Of a DNA stretch of 56,616 nucleotides, positions 27,228 through 35,323 are shown in pieces. Origin of the DNA: JAGTVB01 sp964624765 (GTDB lineage Bacteria > Pseudomonadota > Gammaproteobacteria > HK1); NCBI GenBank assembly GCA_964624765.1, contig CAZUZO010000004.1:1-56616 (forward strand), written 5' to 3'. Under the pieces are notes generated by a model. The model ran no database searches. It was not told where the DNA came from and was given only the letters and a program-made list of their open reading frames with translations. The translations under genes and the position numbers were made by a program. The first letter of the stretch is position 1. Every line of letters begins with the position of its first letter.

Positions 27228-28160
27228 ATGGATGCCTTTAGCATATTCGTCCTGGTGTTTCTGCTGCTCGCGGTGATCTTGGTGGCCATGGGAGCCAAGG
27301 TCGTACCCCAGGGGCAAGAGTTTACGGTGGAGCGCTTCGGCCGCTACACCCGGTCTTTGTCCCCCGGTTTGCACGTGATCGTCCCGGTGATCGATCGGAT
27401 CGGCGCCAAGATGAACATGATGGAGACGGTGCTCGACATTCCGACTCAGGAGGTCATCACCAAAGACAACGCCATGGTGAAGGTCGATGGTGTGGTGTTC
27501 TATCAAGTGTTACATGCCGCCAAGGCGGCCTACGAGGTCCAAGATCTGGAGCGGGCCATCACCAATCTGACCACCACCAACATTCGTACCGTGATGGGCT
27601 CCATGGATCTTGACACGCTGCTCTCTGAGCGCGACCAGATCAATGCGCGGTTGCTGCAGATCGTCGACGATGCCACGACCCCGTGGGGCGTCAAGGTGAC
27701 GCGTATCGAGATCAAAGATATCTCGCCGCCTACCGACCTGGTGGATTCGATGGCGAGGCAAATGAAGGCCGAGCGGGAAAAGCGGGCCGCGGTGTTGGAG
27801 GCAGAGGGCCAGCGGCAGGCGGAGATCCTGCGCGCCGATGGTGAGAAACAAGCGGCGATATTGGAGGCCGAAGGTCGTAAGGAGGCGGCTTTCCGGGACG
27901 CTGAAGCGCGGGAGCGGCTGGCTCAAGCCGAGGCGCGAGCGATCCAGGTGGTGTCGATGGCGATCGCCCAGGGAAATGTCCAGGCCATCAACTATTTCGT
28001 GGCTCAGAAATACGTCGAGGCGCTTCAGAGCATCGCCCAAGCGGATAGTCAGAAGTTGGTGCTCATGCCCCTTGAGGCATCCAGCGTCATCGGTTCCATC
28101 GGCGGCATTGCGGAGCTGGCCAAGGAGGCCTTTAAGCGTCCCGGCGCCAGCGATGGATAG
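27228..28160 (+). CDS. SPFH/stomatin-family membrane protein (QmcA-like)
   Basis: A 310-residue SPFH (band 7) protein anchored by one N-terminal hydrophobic segment (residues 4-24). The SPFH domain includes VVPQGQEFTVERFGRY, LSPGLHVIVPVIDRI and VKVTRIEIKDISPP, and an Ala/Glu-rich coiled coil (AEGQRQAEILRADGEKQAAI region) follows. Such proteins form membrane-associated rings and affect membrane protein quality control. AGGAG precedes the ATG. It overlaps the NfeD gene by 8 nt, the usual partnership. QmcA is the E. coli homologue by length and layout. Confidence 0.92.
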   Translation: MDAFSIFVLVFLLLAVILVAMGAKVVPQGQEFTVERFGRYTRSLSPGLHVIVPVIDRIGAKMNMMETVLDIPTQEVITKDNAMVKVDGVVFYQVLHAAKAAYEVQDLERAITNLTTTNIRTVMGSMDLDTLLSERDQINARLLQIVDDATTPWGVKVTRIEIKDISPPTDLVDSMARQMKAEREKRAAVLEAEGQRQAEILRADGEKQAAILEAEGRKEAAFRDAEARERLAQAEARAIQVVSMAIAQGNVQAINYFVAQKYVEALQSIAQADSQKLVLMPLEASSVIGSIGGIAELAKEAFKRPGASDG

Positions 28161-28617
28161 CCTTTCGTTTACCCCCACGTTTTGGCAGTGGTGGATCTTG
28201 GGTCTAGTGCTGGTCATTCTGGAGGTTTTTGCGCCCGGGGCGTTCTTGATCTGGATGGGGATCGCCGCCGGGCTGGTGGGCTTGCTGCTGCTGTTGGTGC
28301 CGACGCTGCCCTGGCAACTTCAGGTGCTGACGTTTGCGGTTTTCTGCGTGGCGCTCGTTTGGGTGTGGCGGCGCCATATTCAGTCTCATCCTATTCAGAG
28401 TGAGGCGCCTTGGCTGAACCGCCGGGGCGAGCAGTATGTCGGTCGTGTGTTTACCCTCGATGAGCCGATCGTCAACGGCAGGGGAAAGCTGCGTGTGGAC
28501 GATTCGATTTGGCGGATCAGCGGCGCCGATTGCCCTGCTCAGAGCAAAGTGGTGGTCACGGGGGTCGACGGGGTGGTGCTCACGGTGGGTCACTACGATA
28601 CCGAGCCAAAGCCCTGA
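28153..28617 (+). CDS. NfeD-family membrane protein (YbbK/short NfeD)
   Basis: A 154-residue partner of the SPFH protein. Three hydrophobic segments (residues 10-30, 34-52 and 57-72) precede a C-terminal OB-fold-like domain (EQYVGRVFTLDEPIVNGRGKLRVDD and SIWRISGADC). The ATG at 28153 overlaps the upstream stop by 8 nt, so the two are translationally coupled. The protease domain of long NfeD proteins is absent, as in the short form. Confidence 0.88.
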   Translation: MDSLSFTPTFWQWWILGLVLVILEVFAPGAFLIWMGIAAGLVGLLLLLVPTLPWQLQVLTFAVFCVALVWVWRRHIQSHPIQSEAPWLNRRGEQYVGRVFTLDEPIVNGRGKLRVDDSIWRISGADCPAQSKVVVTGVDGVVLTVGHYDTEPKP

Positions 28618-28649
28618 TAAACACGGTCGCGGGTGTGGAACGGGTGGTT

Positions 28650-29348
28650 CTATGGCTCGGGCATTCGATCCAGCCACGGGATCAATTCGATGGGCGTTGC
28701 AAGCATACCGTCGGCGCCCCATTGCCGGGGGTCCTCTCCGGCCGGTATGTAGCCAAACAGGGCCACCAGGGTGCGCATCCCTGCCTGCTGACCGGCAATG
28801 ATGTCCCGTGGCGCATCGCCCACGTACAGGCATCGCTGAGGTCGGGAGCCAGTCTCGTGACACGCGAATAGCAGCGGCTCCGGGTCTGGCTTTTGTTTTG
28901 GGGTGGAGTCCCCCGAAACGACACACGCGGCCCGACCGGCAAGGCCAAGCGCCTGCACCAACGGTACGGTCAGGGCTGCGATCTTATTGGTGACGATGCC
29001 CCAGCGCAGATGCCTGGCCTCGATCTGGGCCAAGACCGTTTCCATGCCCGGGAACAGCCGGGTTCGGGTGGCGACGTTTTCTCGGTAGATGTCGAGAAAG
29101 CGTCGGTAAAGCGCTGCGAAACGAGGATCCTCACGGTTGAGGCCACAAGCACCCTCCACCAATGCGCGTCCCCCCAGGGAGATGAGTGGGCGCACGCGTT
29201 CCAGGGGAAGCTCCGCTTGCCCCTGCTCGGTCAGGATTCGGTTCAGGGCATAGGTCAAATCGGGGGCGGTATCGGCTAGGGTGCCGTCCAGATCGAACAG
29301 GACCGTGCTGAGACCCGCTGCTCGGGGTTGGTGGGCCTTAGGTGTCAT
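28650..29348 (-). CDS. HAD-family phosphatase, Gph/MupP-like
   Basis: A 232-residue HAD hydrolase with motif I FDLDGTLADTAPD, motif II in VTNK, and motif III/IV VGDAPRDIIAG. The family includes phosphoglycolate phosphatase (Gph). In Pseudomonas I recall that the gene beside ubiG in this position is MupP, a MurNAc-6-phosphate phosphatase of cell-wall recycling, so both roles are open. The ATG at 29348 overlaps the ubiG stop by 11 nt, and the pair is co-transcribed. Confidence 0.85.
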   Translation of the reverse strand: MTPKAHQPRAAGLSTVLFDLDGTLADTAPDLTYALNRILTEQGQAELPLERVRPLISLGGRALVEGACGLNREDPRFAALYRRFLDIYRENVATRTRLFPGMETVLAQIEARHLRWGIVTNKIAALTVPLVQALGLAGRAACVVSGDSTPKQKPDPEPLLFACHETGSRPQRCLYVGDAPRDIIAGQQAGMRTLVALFGYIPAGEDPRQWGADGMLATPIELIPWLDRMPEP

Positions 29349-30051
29349 CGGCAGCGCGCATCGAGGCGATGTAGTTGACTTGAAGGTCCGCTCCGAGCTG
29401 GTAGGTTTTGGTCAAGGGGTTATAGGAAAGGCCGGTGATGGCCTCCAGCCGCAACCTGGCGGCACGGGACCATTTAGCCAGCTCCGACGGTTTGATGAAC
29501 TTGGCATAGTCGTGGGTGCCCTTCGGCAGCAGCCGCAGCACGTATTCTGCACCGATGATGGCCAGCAAATAGGCTTTCGGATTGCGGTTGATGGTCGAGA
29601 AAAAGACATGTCCCCCGGGGCGGACTAACGTCCCGCAAGCGTTGACCACCGACGAAGGGTCTGGAACGTGCTCGAGCAGCTCCATGCAGGTGATGATGTC
29701 GTAGTGTTGCGGTTCCTGATTGGCTAGCTCCTCCGGGGTAATATGGCGGTAATCGACCTTGATACCCGATTCCAACCGATGCAGTTTGGCGACCCCGATG
29801 GTTGCCTCGGCGGCATCGATGCCAACCACCTCGGCGCCGCGCTGAGCCATGCTTTCGGCCAAAATGCCGCCGCCGCAGCCAGCGTCGAGGACGCGCTTAC
29901 CGGCCAGCGGGGCGCGCTCCTCGATGAACTGCAATCGCAGGGGATTGAGATCGTGTAAAGGTTTGAAGTCGCCCTGTGGGTCCCACCAACGGGCTGCCAG
30001 GTCGTCAAACTTGGCGATTTCCTCAGGATCGATGTTGTGTGTCGTCTGCAT
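29338..30051 (-). CDS. ubiG: Ubiquinone biosynthesis O-methyltransferase
   Basis: SAM-dependent enzyme that performs both O-methylations in ubiquinone synthesis. The 237-residue protein starts NIDPEEIAKFDDLAARWWD, the typical UbiG N terminus, and has the SAM motif VLDAGCGGGILAESMA, followed by GIDAAEATI and TCMELLEHVPDP. It overlaps the downstream phosphatase gene. SAM consumption by UbiG and the MTA/SAH deaminase next door make a plausible functional grouping. Confidence 0.95.
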   Translation of the reverse strand: MQTTHNIDPEEIAKFDDLAARWWDPQGDFKPLHDLNPLRLQFIEERAPLAGKRVLDAGCGGGILAESMAQRGAEVVGIDAAEATIGVAKLHRLESGIKVDYRHITPEELANQEPQHYDIITCMELLEHVPDPSSVVNACGTLVRPGGHVFFSTINRNPKAYLLAIIGAEYVLRLLPKGTHDYAKFIKPSELAKWSRAARLRLEAITGLSYNPLTKTYQLGADLQVNYIASMRAADDT

Positions 30052-30185
30052 AGCGCATACTCCGATGGCTTTCTCACGATGTTTGGGCTGCTCCGGGGCT
30101 GGGAAGGGCGAGGGGGTCTGCGCCGTTTCCCGATGGCGGGTCTAGACGGCCCGTTGAGGTTATCCGATATCCGAGTCGACGGCGT

Positions 30186-31502
30186 TCAATGAGTTCGGAT
30201 CCGCTCGCGCCAGGCTGCCGCCTGTCGCAGTAGCCGCTCTTCATCGAGCGTGACCAGCACGCCTTGATCAAGAACATGGCGTCCGGCTATCCAGACATCG
30301 CTCACTTGACGCCTGCCGGCGGCATAGACCAGCTGGGACAGAGGGTGATAAAGGGGCTCGGTCTCGATAGCCTGAAGATTGATCGCTACCACATCGGCCG
30401 ATTTACCGGGCACCAACGAACCGATTTGATGCTCGAGCCCCAGCGCTCGGGCTCCGTTCAAGGTGGCCATACGCAGCGCTTGGGCCGCCGGAACAACGCT
30501 GGGGGAACCGGCTACGCCTTTGGCCAGCAGGGCGGCGGTGCGCATTTCACCGAGCATGTCGAGGTCGTCGTTGCTGGCGGCGCTGTCGGTGCCCAAGGCA
30601 ACATTGACGCCTGCCGCCAGCAGGCGTGCTACCGGGCAGAAACCGCTCGCCAGCTTGAGGTTGGATTCGGGACAGTGCACCACCTGGGCGCCGAAACGTG
30701 CGAACCAGTTGAGCTCGGCTTGCTCGAGCTGCGTCATGTGCACCGCCAACAGACGCGGGGAGAGGAGCCCCAAACGCTCCAGCCGTTGCAGGGGACGTTC
30801 GCCGTAGCGCGCTTCGCTCTGCATGATCTCATCCGCCGTCTCGTGAACGTGCATGTGAATGCGTAGATCCAATTCCTCGGCGTAGACCACGATGTGCTCT
30901 AGGGGCTCATTGGAAACCGTGTAGGGTGCATGGGGCGCGAAGGCGGTTTGCACCAGCTCCGAGTGTCGGAAGCTGTCATGGACTTCGATGGCTTTGGCCA
31001 GATATTCTGCGGCATCCCGAGCCCAGACGGTGGGGAAATCGACGACGATAAGCCCCACGGTGGCGCGAATACCGGCTGCCTCAGCGACGCGGGCGGTTTC
31101 GTCGGGGAAAAAGTACATGTCGTTGAAGCAGGTGGTGCCGCTGCGCAGCATCTCGGCCACCGCCAGTTGGCTGCCGTCGTGAACGAAGTGCTGGCTGACG
31201 AAGCGCGTCTCGGCTGGCCAAATATGGTCATTGAGCCAATTCATGAGAGGTAGATCATCGGCCAAGCCTTTGAAAAGATTCATGGCCGCATGGGTGTGCG
31301 CATTGACAAGCCCAGGGATCAGGGCGTGCATCGGCAAGATGTGCTCAGTTGTCGGGCGATAGGTTTGCAGCGCTGTGGCCTCGGGTAAGATGGCGAGGAT
31401 CCGGCCTTGGTGAATGGCGAGCGCGTGGTGTTCCCATACCGCGGTCTCAGGTTCCACGGGTATGATGTAGCGGGGACGAATCAAGGTATCGATGCTTTGC
31501 AT
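30186..31502 (-). CDS. 5-methylthioadenosine/S-adenosylhomocysteine deaminase (MtaD/TRZ-ATZ type)
   Basis: A 438-residue amidohydrolase. Metal-binding residues are visible: HTH in GLVNAHTHAAMNLFKG (near residue 65), His in MHVHETADE, His in VVHCPESNLKLASG, and Asp in LGTDSAASND. The MDxL..R-type N terminus (IDTLIRPRYIIPVEP) fits the MTA/SAH deaminase group. I start at ATG 31502; a longer frame upstream lacks family similarity. It is divergent from mtnA by about 140 bp. The Pseudomonas neighbourhood (mtnA, deaminase, ubiG, phosphatase) is conserved here, from memory. Confidence 0.87.
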   Translation of the reverse strand: MQSIDTLIRPRYIIPVEPETAVWEHHALAIHQGRILAILPEATALQTYRPTTEHILPMHALIPGLVNAHTHAAMNLFKGLADDLPLMNWLNDHIWPAETRFVSQHFVHDGSQLAVAEMLRSGTTCFNDMYFFPDETARVAEAAGIRATVGLIVVDFPTVWARDAAEYLAKAIEVHDSFRHSELVQTAFAPHAPYTVSNEPLEHIVVYAEELDLRIHMHVHETADEIMQSEARYGERPLQRLERLGLLSPRLLAVHMTQLEQAELNWFARFGAQVVHCPESNLKLASGFCPVARLLAAGVNVALGTDSAASNDDLDMLGEMRTAALLAKGVAGSPSVVPAAQALRMATLNGARALGLEHQIGSLVPGKSADVVAINLQAIETEPLYHPLSQLVYAAGRRQVSDVWIAGRHVLDQGVLVTLDEERLLRQAAAWRERIRTH

Positions 31503-31643
31503 AATAGGCCGTTGCCCCCGAGTGCACTCTGGTGGGAAGGGTCCCTGTGGGCCATGACTGGCTGCATAATAAAAGGGGTTGGCTATGGTTTCCAGGTGTA
31601 CCGTGGCGATCATCGCCGTTTACCTACGTGCGGGGGGCAATGA

Positions 31644-32726
31644 GTGGCTGGACTTGAGCGTTTCGACGGGGTTCACGATGTGGGTTCCGTGCGCGCCGTT
31701 TCCTGGACCGGTGTGGGCATTGCCTTGCTCGATCAACGTCGATTGCCCGAACGCTCGGAGACCGTCGTGCTCCGGAGCGTTCCCGAGGTGGCCGAAGCGA
31801 TCCGCGGTATGGTCGTGCGCGGCGCGCCGGCTATCGGCATTACCGCGGCTTATGCCGTGGTGCTGGCCGCGCGCAGCCGCTATGGCGTCGATCCGGCCGG
31901 TTGGAAGCAGGCCATAACGTCTGATCTTTCGCTGCTTGCCCAGGCGCGTCCCACAGCGGTCAATCTGGTTTGGGCGTTGCGACGCATGGGAGCGTTGATT
32001 GCTCACCTCGTAGGTGACCCGGAGTCGCCCTTGTTGGCCGAAGCCAAGCGCATTCATGCTGAAGACATCGCAGCCAATCATCGGATGGGTGAGCTGGGAG
32101 CAGCGCTCATCGAGAGTCCTTGCGAGGTGCTTACCCATTGCAATGCCGGCGCGCTGGCGACGGGAGGATATGGCACGGCGCTCGGGGTCATCCGCAGTGC
32201 CTTCGCCAACGGCAAAATACAGGGTGTGTACGCGGACGAGACGCGGCCCTGGTTACAGGGAGCCCGGTTAACGGCCTGGGAGCTGGTGCAAGATGGTATC
32301 CCGGTCAAGCTCATCGCGGATGGCGCGGCGACCTATGCGATGCGCCGAGGGAAGGTGAGCTGGGTGATCGTCGGTGCCGATCGAATCGCTGCCAACGGCG
32401 ACGTAGCCAACAAGATCGGCACTTACGGTCTGGCGGTCAGTGCCCGCTACCACGGCGTGGGTTTCATGGTGGTTGCACCCACTTCCACCCTCGACTTGGG
32501 AATTTCCGACGGTAGCGCGATCCCCATCGAAGAGCGCTCCGCTAGCGAGCTGATTCGGCTCGGCAAGCAACAGGTCGCCGCGGTCGGTGCCGATGCGTGG
32601 AACCCGGTTTTCGACATCACTCCGGCTGATCTCATCGACGTCATCGTCACCGAAAGGGGCGTTGTTCGAGCCCCTGACCGAGCAAAGCTGGCAGCGCTCA
32701 TGGCCACCGAGCAGGGGACTCCTTGA
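31644..32726 (+). CDS. mtnA: Methylthioribose-1-phosphate isomerase
   Basis: Isomerises methylthioribose-1-phosphate in methionine salvage. The 360-residue eIF2B-like protein keeps the catalytic Cys in THCNAGALATGGYGTALG and the Asp in GADRIAANGDVANKIGTY, plus RGAPAIGITAAYA near residue 60. The start is GTG 31644 after a G-rich site. Deaminase and MtnA together suggest a route from MTA via methylthioinosine, but a phosphorylase and later salvage genes are not in this window. Confidence 0.93.
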   Translation: MAGLERFDGVHDVGSVRAVSWTGVGIALLDQRRLPERSETVVLRSVPEVAEAIRGMVVRGAPAIGITAAYAVVLAARSRYGVDPAGWKQAITSDLSLLAQARPTAVNLVWALRRMGALIAHLVGDPESPLLAEAKRIHAEDIAANHRMGELGAALIESPCEVLTHCNAGALATGGYGTALGVIRSAFANGKIQGVYADETRPWLQGARLTAWELVQDGIPVKLIADGAATYAMRRGKVSWVIVGADRIAANGDVANKIGTYGLAVSARYHGVGFMVVAPTSTLDLGISDGSAIPIEERSASELIRLGKQQVAAVGADAWNPVFDITPADLIDVIVTERGVVRAPDRAKLAALMATEQGTP

Positions 32727-32821
32727 ACCTGGGCACAGGATTTGCCTCGACCGTGACACGCGCAGGCAGGGGGCTTCGTTGCGCCCAGGTTTCCCTGCTG
32801 TGGGCCTGTTGGGGTGGGCCG

Positions 32822-32854
32822 CCCGGCTTGCCGCGGTACCCGCGGCAAGCCGGG
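32822..32854. terminator. Perfect 15-bp hairpin after mtnA
   Basis: CCCGGCTTGCCGCGG and its exact reverse complement are separated by the three bases TAC. It lies about 100 bp after the mtnA stop and 95 bp before tex. No T-run follows, so it may be a Rho-assisted terminator, an mRNA-stabilising hairpin or an extragenic palindrome. Confidence 0.5.
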
Positions 32855-32948
32855 TTGTCATGCTCGATCCGAAAAGTGAGAACCCCAAAAGCGAGAACGG
32901 CTTGATCCGACTCACAAGCGGCTTGACGCCAGAAAAGGAACATCTTAG

Positions 32949-35288
32949 ATGAATATTGCCCTTTGCCTTGCCGAGGAGCTCAACGCACGACCGCTGCAGA
33001 TCGAGGCGGCGGTGGAGTTATTAGACAGCGGCGCAAGCGTGCCCTTCATCGCGCGTTATCGCAAGGAGAGGACCGGGGGGCTCACCGATCAGCAACTGCG
33101 ACAGCTCGAAGAACGCCTGCGCTACCTTCGCGAGCTGGAGGAGCGGCGCCAGACGGTGCTGACCAGTATCGAAGATCAGGGTAAGCTCACCGTAGAGCTC
33201 AAGCAGTCGATTGTGGAGGCTTATACCAAGACTCAGCTAGAGGATCTGTATGCTCCCTATCGACCCAAGCGGCGCAGCAAGGCGAGCCTCGCCCGCGAGG
33301 CGGGCCTAGAGCCCCTGGCCGATGCGTTGCTCTCCAATCCGGACTTGGACCCCTCCACTGAGGCGATCCGGTACGTGCGAGTGGATAGTGAAGGCGATGA
33401 GGTAATGGCTGTGCCCGATGGGACGGCGGCGCTGGAAGGCGCTCGTCACATCCTTATGGAGCGCTTCGTCCTGGATGCGGCGCTGCTCGGACGACTGCGC
33501 GAGCTAGTCTGGGAGCGGGGCGTGCTGCGGGCCACGATGGTAGCGGGCAAGGCGAGCGAGGGGGCAAAATTCAAGGACTATTTCGATTATGCTGAGCCCA
33601 TTAAGGACATCCCATCGCACCGGGCATTGGCTCTGCTGCGCGGACGCAATGAGGGGGTGTTGCGCCTATCTTTACAGGTCGGGGACGATCCAGACGCTGG
33701 GGATCGCTACTGCGAGGCAGTGGTGGCTGAGCAGTTTCACATTCGCGACGGTGCCCGCCCCGCCGACGGCTGGCTTCAGGACACGGTGCGTGCCGCCTGG
33801 CGCACCAAGTTTTTTCCACGCATCGACGTCGATCTCAAGCTGCGCCTGCGGGAGGCGGCGGAGCAGCAGGCGGTCGGAATCTTCGCTGGCAACCTGAAGG
33901 ACCTGCTGCTGGCCGCACCAGCCGGCGCGCGCGCCACCATGGGGTTGGATCCAGGATTGCGCACCGGAGTAAAAGTGGCGGTGGTGGATGCGACCGGCAA
34001 GCTGCTCGAGACCGCCGTCATCTATCCCCATGCGCCGAAGAACCAATGGACCCAGGCCATTGCGCAATTGGCCACCCTGGCCGAACGCCATCGAGTGGAA
34101 CTCATCAGCATTGGCAACGGTACGGCGGCGCGAGAGACGCAGCGCTTGGTTGCGGACCTTATCGAGCGCCACCCGGCACCCCACCTCATCGGAGTGCTGG
34201 TGTCGGAGGCGGGTGCCTCGGTGTATTCGGCCTCCGAAGCCGCCAGCGAGGAGCTCCCCTCGGTCGATGTCTCACTGCGAGGGGCGGTGTCCATTGCCCG
34301 CCGTCTTCAGGATCCGCTGGCTGAGTTGGTGAAGATCGAACCGAAATCCATCGGTGTCGGCCAATATCAGCACGACGTCGATCAAGGTCACCTGGCCCGT
34401 TCCCTGGAGGCGGTGGTGGAGGATTGTGTCAATGCGGTGGGGGTGGACGTGAACACCGCGTCACCGGCCTTGCTGAGACATGTGTCCGGGCTCAACCAGG
34501 CGCTTGCCCGCAATATCGTGGCCTATCGCGATCAGCACGGGCGCTTTAGGGACCGGGAGGAATTCAAGGCAGTGCCTCGCCTGGGAGCCAAGTCCTTCGA
34601 ACAGGCGGCGGGATTCTTGCGCATCCTGGACGGCACCAATCCACTGGATGCCTCCGCGGTCCATCCGGAGGCGTATCCGGTCATCGAGCGCATCAAAACG
34701 AGCACCGGCCGGGATTTGGCGGCGCTGATCGGTGATCTAAAATTCTTGCGCTCGTTAAAGCCTGAGGGTTTCACCGATCAGCGCTTCGGCGTGCCTACGG
34801 TCACCGATATCCTGGCCGAACTGGAGAAGCCGGGGCGGGATCCCCGGCCGGAGTTCCGGAGTGCGAGATTCCAGGAAGGGGTAGAAACGATCGCGGATCT
34901 GCAGCCAGGCATGGTGCTCGAAGGGGTTGTCACCAACGTCACCGGTTTTGGGGCTTTCGTCGACATCGGTGTTCATCAAGACGGATTGGTGCACGTGTCC
35001 AGACTGGCGGACCATTTTGTCAAGGAGCCACGGCAGGTGGTCAAGGCGGGCGACATCGTGAAGGTTCATGTGTTGGAAATCGACCTGGAGCGACGGCGCA
35101 TCGCGTTGTCCATGCGCAGCGCTGCGTTGCCACAACAGGTGGAGACCAAAGGCGCCCAGTCAGGCCCCCGGGCGCCCGCAAGCGATGCCAAGCGAAGCCT
35201 TCCCAAGAAGCCGTCGCAGCGTGGGGAAAGGCTGGGGCCGCAGACCGCTATGGCGGAAGCCTGGGCAGCGGCTCTGAAACGCCGTTGA
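32949..35288 (+). CDS. tex: Tex-family transcription accessory/RNA-binding protein
   Basis: A 779-residue Tex (YhgF) protein that binds nucleic acids and influences transcription. Domains in order: N-terminal helical region (ELNARPLQIEAAVELLDSG, FIARYRKERTGGL), YqgF-like nuclease-fold domain around residue 330 (MGLDPGLRTGVKVAVVD), helix-hairpin-helix repeats (VDVNTASPALLRHVSGL) and a C-terminal S1 domain (LEGVVTNVTGFGAFVDIG near 660). A basic, low-complexity tail ends the protein. It appears monocistronic. Confidence 0.95.
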   Translation: MNIALCLAEELNARPLQIEAAVELLDSGASVPFIARYRKERTGGLTDQQLRQLEERLRYLRELEERRQTVLTSIEDQGKLTVELKQSIVEAYTKTQLEDLYAPYRPKRRSKASLAREAGLEPLADALLSNPDLDPSTEAIRYVRVDSEGDEVMAVPDGTAALEGARHILMERFVLDAALLGRLRELVWERGVLRATMVAGKASEGAKFKDYFDYAEPIKDIPSHRALALLRGRNEGVLRLSLQVGDDPDAGDRYCEAVVAEQFHIRDGARPADGWLQDTVRAAWRTKFFPRIDVDLKLRLREAAEQQAVGIFAGNLKDLLLAAPAGARATMGLDPGLRTGVKVAVVDATGKLLETAVIYPHAPKNQWTQAIAQLATLAERHRVELISIGNGTAARETQRLVADLIERHPAPHLIGVLVSEAGASVYSASEAASEELPSVDVSLRGAVSIARRLQDPLAELVKIEPKSIGVGQYQHDVDQGHLARSLEAVVEDCVNAVGVDVNTASPALLRHVSGLNQALARNIVAYRDQHGRFRDREEFKAVPRLGAKSFEQAAGFLRILDGTNPLDASAVHPEAYPVIERIKTSTGRDLAALIGDLKFLRSLKPEGFTDQRFGVPTVTDILAELEKPGRDPRPEFRSARFQEGVETIADLQPGMVLEGVVTNVTGFGAFVDIGVHQDGLVHVSRLADHFVKEPRQVVKAGDIVKVHVLEIDLERRRIALSMRSAALPQQVETKGAQSGPRAPASDAKRSLPKKPSQRGERLGPQTAMAEAWAAALKRR

Positions 35289-35323
35289 GGGGCGCGGACA
35301 GGCCTGTTTGCATGGCTTCGAGC

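Noticed and set aside
34022..34324. Long antisense frames within tex, metH, ABC and kinase genes
   Set aside because: They are shadows of the real high-GC coding frames and carry no family motifs.
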